In this document: in pieces, positions 46,401 to 54,612 of the stretch | Layout of the letters: each line of letters begins with the position of its first letter | How positions within the stretch are numbered: position 1 is the first letter of the stretch | From: Fervidibacillus halotolerans | GTDB lineage: Bacteria; Bacillota; Bacilli; Bacillales; Caldibacillaceae | Length of the DNA stretch: 64,000 nucleotides | Assembly (NCBI RefSeq): GCF_026547205.1 | Contig: NZ_CP106877.1 | Location: forward strand, 512,001-576,000 | Direction: 5' to 3' | Translations under genes and position numbers: made by a program | The notes under the pieces: model-generated | What the model was told of the DNA's origin: nothing | Seen by the model: the letters and a program-made list of their open reading frames with translations, nothing else | The model's database searches: none

Positions 46401-47222
46401 AGAAGCCAGGAGGAGGAAAAAAACGAAGATCTCGATTTCTTAACATTAGTTAAAAAGGGGGAGCCGATTCCAGTACAATCATCTTTTCGAAAAAAAATTG
46501 AAGATCAATTAAATTGGACATATCCATATATGGAGGCGACTGTATTTCGTAGTAAGCAATCCGTTTCTGAACTTAAAAGGTTAAAAGAAATTCGTGATGT
46601 GGAAAGTGGCGAAGATCTATTACCGACTTGGAAAAAACCGATTACAACCCGTCCAAAATTTATGCAAGAAAAATCACTGAGTCCAGCGGAAAAGGGAACG
46701 GCCATGCATATGGTCATGCAACATATCGATTTAACGATGAAACCGACAGAAAGCTCCCTCAAATCGCTCCTTTTTTCCATGGAACAAAAGGAATTATTAA
46801 CACCGGAGGAAGCAGAAGCGATCGATATTTCCGCCATACTATCTTTTTTTGAAACGGAGATAGGAGAGCGATTGTTGCGAGCAAAATGGGTGAAACGGGA
46901 ACTCCCCTTTAGCTATACGCTTCCCGCTCGTGAAATTTATTCGACACAGATTGAGGATTCAATTTTTATCCAAGGAATTATCGATTGCCTGTTTCAAGAT
47001 GATCAAGGTTTGATTCTTTTAGATTACAAAACCGATCAAATTACCAGACGATTTAAAAACGGTTTTGAGGGAGCAAAACCGATCTTATTAAACCGATATA
47101 AAATTCAAATGCAGTTGTATAAGCGGGCAGTGGAAGGGATTTTGAACAAATCGTTGGCCGAAACGTATTTATTTTTCTTCGATGGCGCCCATCTTTTACA
47201 GGTAAATCTGGAACAATCATAA
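43455..47222 (+). CDS. addA: AddA, helicase-nuclease subunit
   Basis: 1255 residues, overlapping addB in ATGA. It is a UvrD-like helicase: Walker A AAAGSGKT at 31-38, LLVATFTNASAAEMRHRI (motif Ia), VLIDEYQDTN (motif II), GDVKQSIYRFRLAEP (III), LAKNFRSRKEIL (IV), TIHGSKGLEFPVVFIVG (V) and VLYVALTRAKEALYLV (VI). The C-terminal nuclease domain has LILLDYKTDQI. With AddB it unwinds and degrades broken ends until Chi. In B. subtilis sbcDC follow; they are absent here. Confidence 0.95.
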   Translation: MSIPVKPKNVTWTTDQWRAIYESRRDILVAAAAGSGKTAVLVERIIQKIIDEKHPVDVDELLVATFTNASAAEMRHRIGQAIEKEIERNPNSHHLRKQLQLLNNASISTLHSFCLNVVRKYYYMIDIDPGFRIADQTEMLLVRDEVVETMLEEEYGKQNQDFFQLVDLFTNDRSDVILQDLILKLYDFSRSNPYPNEWLEKIVGMYDTSTVDQVDDLPFIEPLLIDIELNLREANRLFHEGLELTKLPGGPHPRAENFLADIELTEALISAKNESFETLFHAMQQVKFSTLKRCSGDEFDQELVTKSTNLRNKGKKIIQHLKETFFSRKPSTFLQDLQEMKQPVRTLVRLVRDFSAKFEQVKREKGIVDFSDLEHYALQILGKRKSKNTALEPTEAALHFRQRFKEVLIDEYQDTNMVQETILQLVKKPTEENGNLFMVGDVKQSIYRFRLAEPNLFLQKYLRFFSKKEGGGLRIDLAKNFRSRKEILDGTNFLFKQIMDKKIGEIDYDERAELKKGAPYPEDEPHPIELVIISKEGEEEEPATHSIEETDEFAKEELEQSEMESRFVARKIRELIDSKKQIFDPKTKTYRPIRYRDIVILFRSFVWAPQFMEELKDYGIPAYADMSTGYFEAAEVSTMLALLQIIDNPYQDIPLAAVFRSPMIGLKEEDLARIRIADRKGTFYEAAKAFVRHPVRDKRDEWIHSKLTSFFKNLSKWRSMARQGALSELIWALYRDTNFYDFVGGLPGGKQRQANLRALYDRARQYESTSFRGLFRFLRFIEKMRKRGSDLGTARALGEQEDVVRLMTIHGSKGLEFPVVFIVGLARKFNFSDLKQNYLLDKNYGFATNYMNAEKQITYPSLFHMSIARKKRLEQIAEEMRVLYVALTRAKEALYLVASVKNIDEESEKWQKHLDNPDWLLADYDRMKAEKFLDWIGPALIRHRSGHILRREDEQKEDLTNREIYNHPSEFIINVMTSEQFERSQEEEKNEDLDFLTLVKKGEPIPVQSSFRKKIEDQLNWTYPYMEATVFRSKQSVSELKRLKEIRDVESGEDLLPTWKKPITTRPKFMQEKSLSPAEKGTAMHMVMQHIDLTMKPTESSLKSLLFSMEQKELLTPEEAEAIDISAILSFFETEIGERLLRAKWVKRELPFSYTLPAREIYSTQIEDSIFIQGIIDCLFQDDQGLILLDYKTDQITRRFKNGFEGAKPILLNRYKIQMQLYKRAVEGILNKSLAETYLFFFDGAHLLQVNLEQS

Positions 47223-47336
47223 AATGTATGGGATTTTCAAAAGGTTGAAAAAAAGTTTTTGGGCATGCATCTTTTTACGAAATAAGCCTTATCTAATAGA
47301 ACATCTTTGAAAAAATACCGTCAAATCCACCATAGG

Positions 47337-47400
47337 CTTTGGGAAACAACGAACTTTTGCCCTTCACCATTATTGGGGGAGGGCATCTTTGGAAACAACG
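47337..47400. repeat. Hairpin flanked by short direct repeats
   Basis: Between convergent addA and gerPF. CTTTGGGAAACAACG (47337-47351) and CTTTGGAAACAACG (47387-47400) flank a hairpin with stem GCCCTtCaCC / GGgGGAGGGC at 47359-47384. It has no good T-run on either strand, so terminator function is uncertain. Confidence 0.35.
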
Positions 47401-47418
47401 CTATTTAACGGGTGATAG

Positions 47419-47637
47419 TCAATTGTTGGCCGCGTTTGGTTGATCCAATACGTCCGGATCTAAGGAATTCGTTGCATTAAATCCGTTGTTAGTGATGATA
47501 ATGCCACCAGTATTCGAACTACCTGAGCCTTCATTTGTTTTCGAATTGGTTTTCGGGGAGATATTTAATGCATCACCAAAATTGGCAATTCCCCCAGAAA
47601 TATTTAAAATTTGCAAATTTCCAATTATGGATGGCAT
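47419..47637 (-). CDS. gerPF: GerPF spore germination protein
   Basis: 72 residues. The pattern MPSIIGNLQILNISGG, then GSGSSNTGG, and NSLDPDVLDQPNAANN closes the GerPA/PF family form. AAAGGATG precedes ATG 47637. It is the last of six genes whose products help small germinants cross the spore coat. A hairpin-containing gap of 158 bases separates it from gerPE. Confidence 0.85.
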   Translation of the reverse strand: MPSIIGNLQILNISGGIANFGDALNISPKTNSKTNEGSGSSNTGGIIITNNGFNATNSLDPDVLDQPNAANN

Positions 47638-47677
47638 GGAAAAACATCCTTTTCATCAGCATTTCGAAGGGAGTAGA

Positions 47678-47730
47678 ATGACAAAGGTTGAATTTTTCGT
47701 CCTGTGAACTGAAAAACTGGCCTTTGTCAT
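47678..47730 (-). other. Hairpin between gerPE and gerPF
   Basis: ATGACAAAGG / CCTTTGTCAT, 10 bp perfect, with inner TTTTTC / GAAAAA. No T-run follows on the minus strand. It may be a partial stop or an RNA-processing element. Confidence 0.5.
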
Positions 47731-47795
47731 CCTATAAAAATAGAATATGAAAATTCCTACTCATTCGTTCGTTACGATTCTTCTTTTTACAATAT

Positions 47796-48161
47796 TCATT
47801 TTGCGTTTTGTCGAATATGTTTCGTTTTTGATTCCATGAAGGTGAAGTCATTGTTTCCAATATGGACAATTGCTGAACCAGCTGCCCCGATAACCGATAA
47901 GTGGTTTACGTGAATGATTCCGACGATGTTTTCTTTCTTTTCATATAGTGGTTTTGTAATAGGGGGAAGGTGGATTGGGCGGTTAAAAATAGGATATTGA
48001 TTCAAACTTCCCTCGTTACCAAAAAAGAATTCTTGCTCCCTTTGTACGGCTAATATTCGTGATCGACCGATGATTTGATGGGAGTCACCGATTTGAAGTT
48101 GGGAACTTAAATCAATGGATTGGATGTTGATGGCATTTACTTTGGCAATTCTTCGAAACAT
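47796..48161 (-). CDS. gerPE: GerPE spore germination protein
   Basis: 121 residues from ATG 48161 with GGAAGG upstream; the longer frame from 48179 overlaps gerPD. The sequence reads MFRRIAKVNAINIQSIDLSS and later GSAIVHIGNNDFTFMES, the beta-rich GerPE form. It is one base from the gerPD stop, so translation is coupled. Part of the gerP operon. Confidence 0.85.
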   Translation of the reverse strand: MFRRIAKVNAINIQSIDLSSQLQIGDSHQIIGRSRILAVQREQEFFFGNEGSLNQYPIFNRPIHLPPITKPLYEKKENIVGIIHVNHLSVIGAAGSAIVHIGNNDFTFMESKTKHIRQNAK

Positions 48162-48162
48162 A

Positions 48163-48342
48163 TTATCCTTCCGGCCCAAGTGGGAGTAGGGGGCCGATCA
48201 CGAATGATTCTGGAGGGGTATCGAAACTCGAAGCTAGTTGAATCGTGTTCGCATCTCCAACGAGTACGAGGGATGAGGAGGACACCCCATATATTTTCAC
48301 CTGTCCTACGGAAATCTCTTTGTTTTCCACATCCAACATCAT
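48163..48342 (-). CDS. gerPD: GerPD spore germination protein
   Basis: 59 residues, translated by hand because it is short. It reads VENKEISVGQVKIYGVSSSS, then LVLVGDANTIQLASSFDTPP, very similar to B. subtilis GerPD (REICVGNVKVSGVSSSS and IGDANLLILSSLFNTP). Its ATG at 48342 overlaps the gerPC stop codon. Needed, with the other GerP proteins, for germinant access through the coat. Confidence 0.85.
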   Translation of the reverse strand: MMLDVENKEISVGQVKIYGVSSSSLVLVGDANTIQLASSFDTPPESFVIGPLLPLGPEG

Positions 48343-48941
48343 GAGTCTTTCGAATCTCCCTTCTTCTGATTCTGATTAAAAAAGGTTAGGACTGCCCTTT
48401 CAATATCCGATTTGATGGTCGAAAATAATTTTTCCTCCAAATGATCTTCAGACGAGCCCGGATCCGTGTTAAATCTTTGAAGATAATAAGAAATTCGAGA
48501 AGAAAGTTGCCGTTCGATATCTTCTTTAATAAAATCGATATAAGAGGAATCAATGTTTATCTTCAGCTCATTTAATGTTTTATCGATGAATGTTGGCCAT
48601 TCCTTTTCTAAATAGTCGTTCAACCGTTGTTCTACTTTTTGAATGATTTCACTTTGCGAGGGGGAATTTGATTGGAATCGAGGATGTCCGATGGAAAATT
48701 CGTCTAATTCTTGCAAATCATTTGGATTAATTCCTATATTTAATGTACCTTCCAATCGTTCAATTTTTAATTGGTCGAATTGGTAATCGATTCGTTCGAT
48801 ATTTATCGTCGGTTCGTTTTTCATCTTTTCAAGTTCCTGTTCCAATAGTGATTGCTTTTGTTTTATTTCTCGTATAATTTCATCTTGTTGGTTGACTTTA
48901 TTAATGATTTGATGGTAGTAGTAAAATATATCTTTCTGCAC
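48339..48941 (-). CDS. gerPC: GerPC spore germination protein
   Basis: 200 residues, against about 205 in B. subtilis. The N-terminal ~60 residues are a coiled coil (QDEIIREIKQKQSLLEQELE), followed by RLEGTLNIGINPNDLQELDE, which is the recognisable GerPC stretch, and a helical C-terminus with IEKDI-like repeats. It is the only member of the operon with extended helices and may organise the others. It overlaps gerPD by one codon position. Confidence 0.85.
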   Translation of the reverse strand: MQKDIFYYYHQIINKVNQQDEIIREIKQKQSLLEQELEKMKNEPTINIERIDYQFDQLKIERLEGTLNIGINPNDLQELDEFSIGHPRFQSNSPSQSEIIQKVEQRLNDYLEKEWPTFIDKTLNELKINIDSSYIDFIKEDIERQLSSRISYYLQRFNTDPGSSEDHLEEKLFSTIKSDIERAVLTFFNQNQKKGDSKDS

Positions 48942-48984
48942 GATGCCACATCCTTTACAATCAATCTTCTTGTTGACCTAATTG

Positions 48985-49200
48985 TTAAGATTGAAACGGT
49001 AATGGAATACTCTCAAGGGATGAACTAACAAACCCATCTTGAACGGGCTTTGGGGCAGGTTCTGTGTATTTTCCTGTATTGTAAATATGGGCTTGCGATT
49101 GAATCCTTCCTGAAGTGCCAATTTGTAAGACAGAAGAATTGGCCATACTATTTACCCGTAAAATATTGATTTGGATCGTTTGGTTAACGTGTATGTTCAT
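48985..49200 (-). CDS. gerPB: GerPB spore germination protein
   Basis: 71 residues from ATG 49200, with GGAGG 7 bases before it; the ORF extends to 49215 across that site. The sequence NIHVNQTIQINILRVNSMAN, then SSVLQIGTSGRIQS and YNTGKYTEPAP, follows B. subtilis GerPB closely. Pro- and Ser-rich C-terminus. Second gene of the operon. Confidence 0.9.
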   Translation of the reverse strand: MNIHVNQTIQINILRVNSMANSSVLQIGTSGRIQSQAHIYNTGKYTEPAPKPVQDGFVSSSLESIPLPFQS

Positions 49201-49220
49201 ATACACTTCCTCCACATTTT

Positions 49221-49442
49221 TTATACATTTAACACATTGCCTTGATCTTTAACATCTTTATCATACGTATTCGTTTTACTTCGGTTGTTGTACACATAAA
49301 GCCTTTCACCGGTATTGAACGAGCCTGCGCCCGAATACGTTTTAGCGGTTGATGTTGGGGCGATTTGATAAACGTCTCCAATATGAAAAACGCCACTCGA
49401 TCCAATACTGTTCACTTGAACGATTCCGACGATGGCAGGCAA
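49221..49442 (-). CDS. gerPA: GerPA spore germination protein
   Basis: 73 residues from a TTG at 49442, giving MPAIVGIVQVNSIGSSGVF, the usual GerPA start; GGGAG lies 8 bases before it. A GTG at 49451 is in frame but lacks a site. The family signature VFHIGDVYQIAPTSTAKTY and GAGSFNTGE is intact. First gene of the operon, read from the sigma-K-like promoter upstream. Confidence 0.9.
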   Translation of the reverse strand: MPAIVGIVQVNSIGSSGVFHIGDVYQIAPTSTAKTYSGAGSFNTGERLYVYNNRSKTNTYDKDVKDQGNVLNV

Positions 49443-49548
49443 ATTTACCACTCCCGGCTAATCAATTTCCCGGTTGGTGACCGATTGAATCACCAACATT
49501 TCATACCCATCATCGATTTTACATTCCAACTATGAAGGGATTTTACTT

Positions 49549-49576
49549 TAGTTTATGCGTAATAGAATGAAATGTG
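49549..49576 (-). promoter_or_regulatory. Sigma-K-like promoter of the gerP operon
   Basis: On the minus strand, -35 CACA at 49576-49573, a 15-base spacer and -10 CATAAACTA at 49557-49549, matching the sigma-K form CATAnnnTA. In B. subtilis gerP is expressed in the mother cell under sigma-K. Confidence 0.65.
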
Positions 49577-49658
49577 ATAAAAATGCCCAGAGGTCGATTC
49601 GTTCATTTCATTTATTCATTTTGTATAAAGTTCGCAAATTTACAGAAAGGGGATTGTT

Positions 49659-50840
49659 ATGGGGGAGAGAGGCAGAATTTTTTTCGTTGATGTTTTGAGG
49701 GGGATATCAATTTTTGGAATTTTTATTGTGAATATGTATTTCTTTTCGATGCCATATGTGTATGTAGATCCATTTTCTGAAGCAGATTCTGTATTGGATC
49801 GAACCATTTACTTGTTAACGGATGTTTTCGCCCAAGCGAGTTTTTACCCGCTGTTTTCCTTTCTCTTCGGGTATAGTTTTATCCTCTTAATGGAGAAATT
49901 AGAGGAGAGACAATTGAATACTGGTAAAATTCTTTTTCGTAGAATGGTGGTACTGTTCATCATTGGGTTTATACATATCATTCTTTTTTGGTCAGGGGAT
50001 ATTTTAGTTACTTATGCGACGATAGGATTTTTATTATTGTTCGTGAAAAAATGGGGGGAAAGAAAATTAACCATTACGGCAATCTTGCTCTACTCCATCC
50101 CACAGTTGTTTCTATCACTCTTACTTTTAATCTTTATCCACTTTGTTCAACTAACAGAACTGAATTCACAGATTGAAAAGATGGGCGCTCAAGCTACAAA
50201 AATCTATCAAAATGGCAACTTTTTGGAAGTAGCCCGTTTTCGAATCGAAGAGTGGTGGTATTTTAGTGGGGTTTTAAATTTTAATGTCATAATCATCCTT
50301 TTCTTAACAATTTTTCCATTGTTTTTAATCGGTATGGCCTTTGCCAAAGGGAGAAGATTGGAAAAAAGTGAAGCGAACCGGAAATTTTTTAAAAGACTGT
50401 TCCTGTTTACCTTTCCTACCGGGCTGTTATTGAAGTTCGTGCCTTATTTTACAAGTAAAAATGAAGCAACCGAATATATTCAAGATTTCATTGGAGGACC
50501 ACTTCTGGCCTTCGCCTATATTTCTTTATTTTATATCCTTGTTAACGGAGGTGAGAAGAGGAAAATATGGCGATATTTTGCAGATGTGGGTAAAATGTCC
50601 TTGACGAATTATCTACTTCAATCATTAATAAGTACTTTTTTATTTTATGGGTATGGCCTCGGTCTGTATGGAAAACTCGCATACTATGAAACAACATTCA
50701 TCGTTTTAATCATTTACCTCTTTCAAATTCTTTTCAGTCGCTATTGGTTCCAGTTTTATCGACAAGGTCCGGTAGAATGGATTTGGCGCGGATTCACCTT
50801 TGGTCGTTTTTCACCATTAAAAAAGGGGGCACCGAAATAA
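49659..50840 (+). CDS. DUF418 membrane protein (YeiB-like)
   Basis: 393 residues, with AAAGGGGA before ATG 49659. About nine membrane helices. The opening RIFFVDVLRGISIFGIFIVN is the acyltransferase-like motif of the DUF418/YeiB family, and the C-terminal DUF418 block reads VGKMSLTNYLLQSLISTFLF, then YGLGLYGKL and PVEWIWRGFTFGRF. Function unknown; the family is often found near transport or envelope genes. It is divergent from gerP and has no B. subtilis counterpart at this position that I recall. Confidence 0.8.
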   Translation: MGERGRIFFVDVLRGISIFGIFIVNMYFFSMPYVYVDPFSEADSVLDRTIYLLTDVFAQASFYPLFSFLFGYSFILLMEKLEERQLNTGKILFRRMVVLFIIGFIHIILFWSGDILVTYATIGFLLLFVKKWGERKLTITAILLYSIPQLFLSLLLLIFIHFVQLTELNSQIEKMGAQATKIYQNGNFLEVARFRIEEWWYFSGVLNFNVIIILFLTIFPLFLIGMAFAKGRRLEKSEANRKFFKRLFLFTFPTGLLLKFVPYFTSKNEATEYIQDFIGGPLLAFAYISLFYILVNGGEKRKIWRYFADVGKMSLTNYLLQSLISTFLFYGYGLGLYGKLAYYETTFIVLIIYLFQILFSRYWFQFYRQGPVEWIWRGFTFGRFSPLKKGAPK

Positions 50841-50956
50841 TATAAGTTTAATTTTGGCATTTTTTTAAAAAATTCCCATCATCAATGCGGATGATTATAA
50901 AGATCCGATGTATTATGATATGATCAGAATAATAAAAAATAAAGGAGAGATGAAAA

Positions 50957-51310
50957 ATGACACATTTACATATAACAACATGGGTACTTACATTATTGTT
51001 ATTTTTTACGTTATTCATCGTGCAAAAGGGAGAAAACAAAAGGCTCGTTAAAGGATTACAAATCGCATTACGAGTAATGTATCTATTCATCATAGCGACC
51101 GGTCTCCATTTATTTTTCCAAGTAGATGCAAATTTTCAATACGATATTAAAATGTTGGCGGGGATTTTAACAATTGCTGCAATGGAACTCCTTTTCAATT
51201 CTTATAAGAAAGGAAAATTAACGAAAGTATTTGGCTTCATCTTCGCTGCTATACTAATCTATACGATTTACTTAGGATTCCGTCTTCCACTTGGTATTTT
51301 TTTCTACTAA
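50957..51310 (+). CDS. yisL: YisL, UPF0344 (DUF1516) membrane protein
   Basis: 117 residues, with AAAGGAGAGA before ATG 50957. Four membrane helices: WVLTLLLFFTLFIVQ, ALRVMYLFIIATGLHLFF, MLAGILTIAAMELLF and VFGFIFAAILIYTIYLGF. It starts MTHLHITTWVLTL, as does the YisL family. Role unknown. In B. subtilis yisL is also just beyond gerP. Confidence 0.85.
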   Translation: MTHLHITTWVLTLLLFFTLFIVQKGENKRLVKGLQIALRVMYLFIIATGLHLFFQVDANFQYDIKMLAGILTIAAMELLFNSYKKGKLTKVFGFIFAAILIYTIYLGFRLPLGIFFY

Positions 51311-51492
51311 ATACAACTAGTCCAATGGATGAAGGAATTCCGTAAATTATTTTTCGTCGCAGAACTTCCATGTCTAAAAAACGTACCGAAGGACTTGAAT
51401 TTATTACATTTTGTAGTAAAATATGTTATTTTATAAAATAGGGTAGGTTTTTTGACATAATATGGGATTTGAAAAGCAGGTGGAAGTCTGTG

Positions 51493-54360
51493 GTGAAAAC
51501 ATTCAGTTGTCAATACTCCGATGAAGCAACTTTGAAACAGTTTATTCAAAAACATCAATTGCAAACATATAAACATCTGTTAGTGCAAGCATTTGTGAAA
51601 GACGATGATCGAAAGTGGATTCAACAAGTGCAAAAGGCGATAAAAAAACTTCTACCGAATAGTCAATTGATCGGGTGTACATGTTCGGAATCGATTCATC
51701 TTGGGGAGAGAATCGTAAATCAAAATATACTGACCTTTACCGCCTTTGAACAGACGAAAATTCAAACGTTCGTATTGGAAGAGTCGGAACTGAATAATAT
51801 AGAGGAGATCAATCGTTCGATAACATCTGATTTATCAGCATATTTCTTATTTACTACGGGGGAATATGCGAAGCTAGAATCATTGCATCAATATTTGTCA
51901 ATTCAAAAAAAAATATCGGGTGTAGGTGCAGTTGTCCATTCAAATTGGGCGCATTCGAATGTACTTTTTTCCATCGATCGTATCATCCATGGTGCGATAA
52001 TCGTCTTTTTTTATAATACGAATTTAACAGTTACAACTTACACAGACCGATGGGAAGAATCGAGTTACCGTTTCCGTATTACTCAATCGGAGGGGAATCG
52101 GGTGATGGAAATAGATGGAGAAAACCCGCTCCTCCGATTTCGCAAGCATTTTAAACAATTGTTCGCATCAAATATCAATCTGGATCCTTCTTCGTTACCT
52201 TTTCTTCTCACCCGGAGAAAGGGGAAGGATTTATCCCGTATATTACGTTTTTTTCATGACGGAACCTTTGAATTGAGTACAACACCGATTCAAAGGGAGG
52301 AATATGCCCTCGTTCATCCAGATGATTATCAATCTATCCTTCGTTTAGAGCATTTTATGGAAAATCCGATTGAATCGATCTTTGTCTTTACGTCTACTTG
52401 GCAACAGGATGTGTACCCCTTACAAACGAAGGAAAAATTGAAACATCTGCAAAATACCGCCCCAACATTCGGGATTTTATCAAACGTGCATTTCCTTTCT
52501 AAAGAGGACCGATTTTTGCGACAAATGTATTCCTTTCAAGCAATCGGTTTATCGGAAACACCCATAAAACAAAAAAAGGAACCGTTTCGTTGGCAGTCAG
52601 GAGAAAGGAATTTATTACTATACTATCGGGATTTGCTTTCCATAAATGAACAATCATTCAAACGATTGAAAGAACGTTATTTTACGGTAAACGAATATTT
52701 CAACTCCCTATTTGAGCATAATGATGACTTCGTTTTTTCAGTGGATTTATATGGGCGTTTTACCCGTGTAAATCAAACGTTTCTGTCAACCTTTGGCATT
52801 AAAGAAGAGGAAATCATCGGCAAATCCGTCCTCAATTATGTAAAAAAAGAAGATCTTCGGCAAGTGAAACGGTATTTTATAAAATCATTAAAAGGGTATG
52901 AACAGTCATATCAAATTACCCTTCCATTTACAGGAAACCAAATTTTTCAAATCCGCAATATTCCTATTTTCATTAATGGACAACCGGAAGGAATTATCGG
53001 GTTTGGAAGGAATTTTACTGAAAAAATTAAATTTGAAGAAAAAATTATTCAACTAGCTTATTATGACCGGGAGACAAATTTACCGAATCGATCGTTGATT
53101 ATTGAAACGATTACAGAAGAAATCGATCGGGTGAGTGCAAAAGGAAGCGGAAATCTTACATTGATGTTTCTCGATATCGATCGTTTTAAAATGATTAACG
53201 ACAGTTTAGGTCATCAAATTGGCGATCAAGTAATTAAGGATATCGCATACCGAATTCAATGGATTATTCCTGAAGATGTAAAGATCGGTCGATTTGGTGG
53301 AGATCAATTTGCCCTAATTTTTCCCTCTGCTTATGATTCAAAACGAATTTTAACTATTGGCCAGCAATTATTGGACGAAATTTCCAAACCCTTTGTACAC
53401 GAAGGGCAGGAATTCTTTTTATCCGCTAGTGCAGGGGTAAGCGTGTATCCGGAAGACGGAAAGGATACAGTACTCATTTTAAAAAATGCGGATATGGCGA
53501 TGAACCGGGCAAAAAAATTAGGGGGAAATAAAATCACCTTTTTTTCTAATGAAATGAATAATCAAATCAAGCAACGGTTTGAGTTGGAAAATTATTTACG
53601 AAGAGCGATTGAAAAGGACGAATTACGTTTATGTTATCAACCGCTGATCGATTTGAAAACGGGAGCGATTATCGGAAGTGAATCCCTTATTCGATGGCAT
53701 CATCCAAAACTCGGTTTGATCTCACCGTTAAACTTTATCCCAATTGCCGAAGAAACTGGCTTGATTCATGAAATCGGTAATTGGGTATTACACGAGGCCT
53801 GTAAACAAAATAAAAAATGGATCGATGAGGGGATTGGAAATTTATCGATATCCGTCAATGTATCAGCCGTCCAGTTCCAACATCCGAATTTTATTGATTA
53901 TGTAAAAAATGCTTTAAATACTTCGAAATTAGATCCGACGTTGTTACATTTGGAATTGACGGAAAGTGGAATGCTTTTTAATCTGCAACATGCGGTTGAG
54001 ACGATGAAAAAATTACAAAAACTTGGCGTAAAAGTTTCCATTGATGATTTTGGAAAAGGTTATTCATCGTTAAGCTATTTAAAAAATTTGCCGATAAATA
54101 TATTAAAAATCGATCGTTCTTTAATTCGGCATATTCATGAAAAGCAGGTGGATCGGTCTATCGTCCAAGCGATTATAACGATGGGAAATGGTCTTTCAGT
54201 GAAAATTGTTGCGGAAGGTGTCGAGTCCTTCGAACAAATTGAGGAGCTAAAGAAATTAGATTGCCATTACGCACAAGGATACTATATAGAAAAACCAATC
54301 GATGCACTTACTTTTTCAGAACGAATAAAAAACCACCGACAAATTCTTTCAAATCCATAA
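51493..54360 (+). CDS. FIST-PAS-GGDEF-EAL signalling protein
   Basis: 955 residues from a GTG at 51493 (51490 is also possible), with AGGTGG upstream. Residues ~1-390 are FIST-like (SQLIGCTCSESIHLGERI, GAVVHSNWAHSNV), a proposed small-ligand sensor. A PAS domain follows near 405-520 (FSVDLYGRFTRVNQTFL), then GGDEF with the site FGGDQF at 601-606, where the catalytic Glu is Gln. EAL has ESL at 730-732 and intact LELTESGML, IDDFGKGYSSL, VAEGVES and AQGYYIEKP. It is thus probably a c-di-GMP phosphodiesterase with a regulatory GGDEF. No membrane helix. Confidence 0.85.
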   Translation: MKTFSCQYSDEATLKQFIQKHQLQTYKHLLVQAFVKDDDRKWIQQVQKAIKKLLPNSQLIGCTCSESIHLGERIVNQNILTFTAFEQTKIQTFVLEESELNNIEEINRSITSDLSAYFLFTTGEYAKLESLHQYLSIQKKISGVGAVVHSNWAHSNVLFSIDRIIHGAIIVFFYNTNLTVTTYTDRWEESSYRFRITQSEGNRVMEIDGENPLLRFRKHFKQLFASNINLDPSSLPFLLTRRKGKDLSRILRFFHDGTFELSTTPIQREEYALVHPDDYQSILRLEHFMENPIESIFVFTSTWQQDVYPLQTKEKLKHLQNTAPTFGILSNVHFLSKEDRFLRQMYSFQAIGLSETPIKQKKEPFRWQSGERNLLLYYRDLLSINEQSFKRLKERYFTVNEYFNSLFEHNDDFVFSVDLYGRFTRVNQTFLSTFGIKEEEIIGKSVLNYVKKEDLRQVKRYFIKSLKGYEQSYQITLPFTGNQIFQIRNIPIFINGQPEGIIGFGRNFTEKIKFEEKIIQLAYYDRETNLPNRSLIIETITEEIDRVSAKGSGNLTLMFLDIDRFKMINDSLGHQIGDQVIKDIAYRIQWIIPEDVKIGRFGGDQFALIFPSAYDSKRILTIGQQLLDEISKPFVHEGQEFFLSASAGVSVYPEDGKDTVLILKNADMAMNRAKKLGGNKITFFSNEMNNQIKQRFELENYLRRAIEKDELRLCYQPLIDLKTGAIIGSESLIRWHHPKLGLISPLNFIPIAEETGLIHEIGNWVLHEACKQNKKWIDEGIGNLSISVNVSAVQFQHPNFIDYVKNALNTSKLDPTLLHLELTESGMLFNLQHAVETMKKLQKLGVKVSIDDFGKGYSSLSYLKNLPINILKIDRSLIRHIHEKQVDRSIVQAIITMGNGLSVKIVAEGVESFEQIEELKKLDCHYAQGYYIEKPIDALTFSERIKNHRQILSNP

Positions 54361-54365
54361 TTTAT

Positions 54366-54413
54366 AGGGGGGCTGTCTATTAAGTTGATTTTCCGGCTTA
54401 TAGACGCCCTTTC
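54366..54413 (+). terminator. Terminator of the GGDEF-EAL gene
   Basis: GGGCTGTCTAT pairs with ATAGACGCCC with one bulge, then TTTCTAATTT. Confidence 0.6.
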
Positions 54414-54517
54414 TAATTTAGATTCTTTGTCAAATCGTGTTGGTGAATAATTTCGTGGATTTTTTTCGGATCAGGGTCCATTCATCCAAAATCGATTTGA
54501 AGTGACTCGTCCCATTG

Positions 54518-54556
54518 GCGGCCGCATCCCGCGGGCACGGCTCGAGCCTCCTCGCC
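54518..54556. repeat. Degenerate intergenic repeat, copy 2
   Basis: GCATCCCGCGGGCACGGCTC, then GAGCCTCCTCGCCACTTG. It is clearly GC-richer than its surroundings and aligns with 28732-28771. Confidence 0.45.
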
Positions 54557-54579
54557 ACTTGTTTCTATTTTTTTTGATT

Positions 54580-54612
54580 AAAAAAAGGTGCTGGTTTTTA
54601 GTCACCAACACC
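54580..54612 (-). terminator. Terminator of the chemoreceptor gene
   Basis: On the minus strand GGTGTTGGT pairs with ACCAGCACC (one mismatch), followed by T7. It lies about 100 bases past the gene. Confidence 0.65.
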
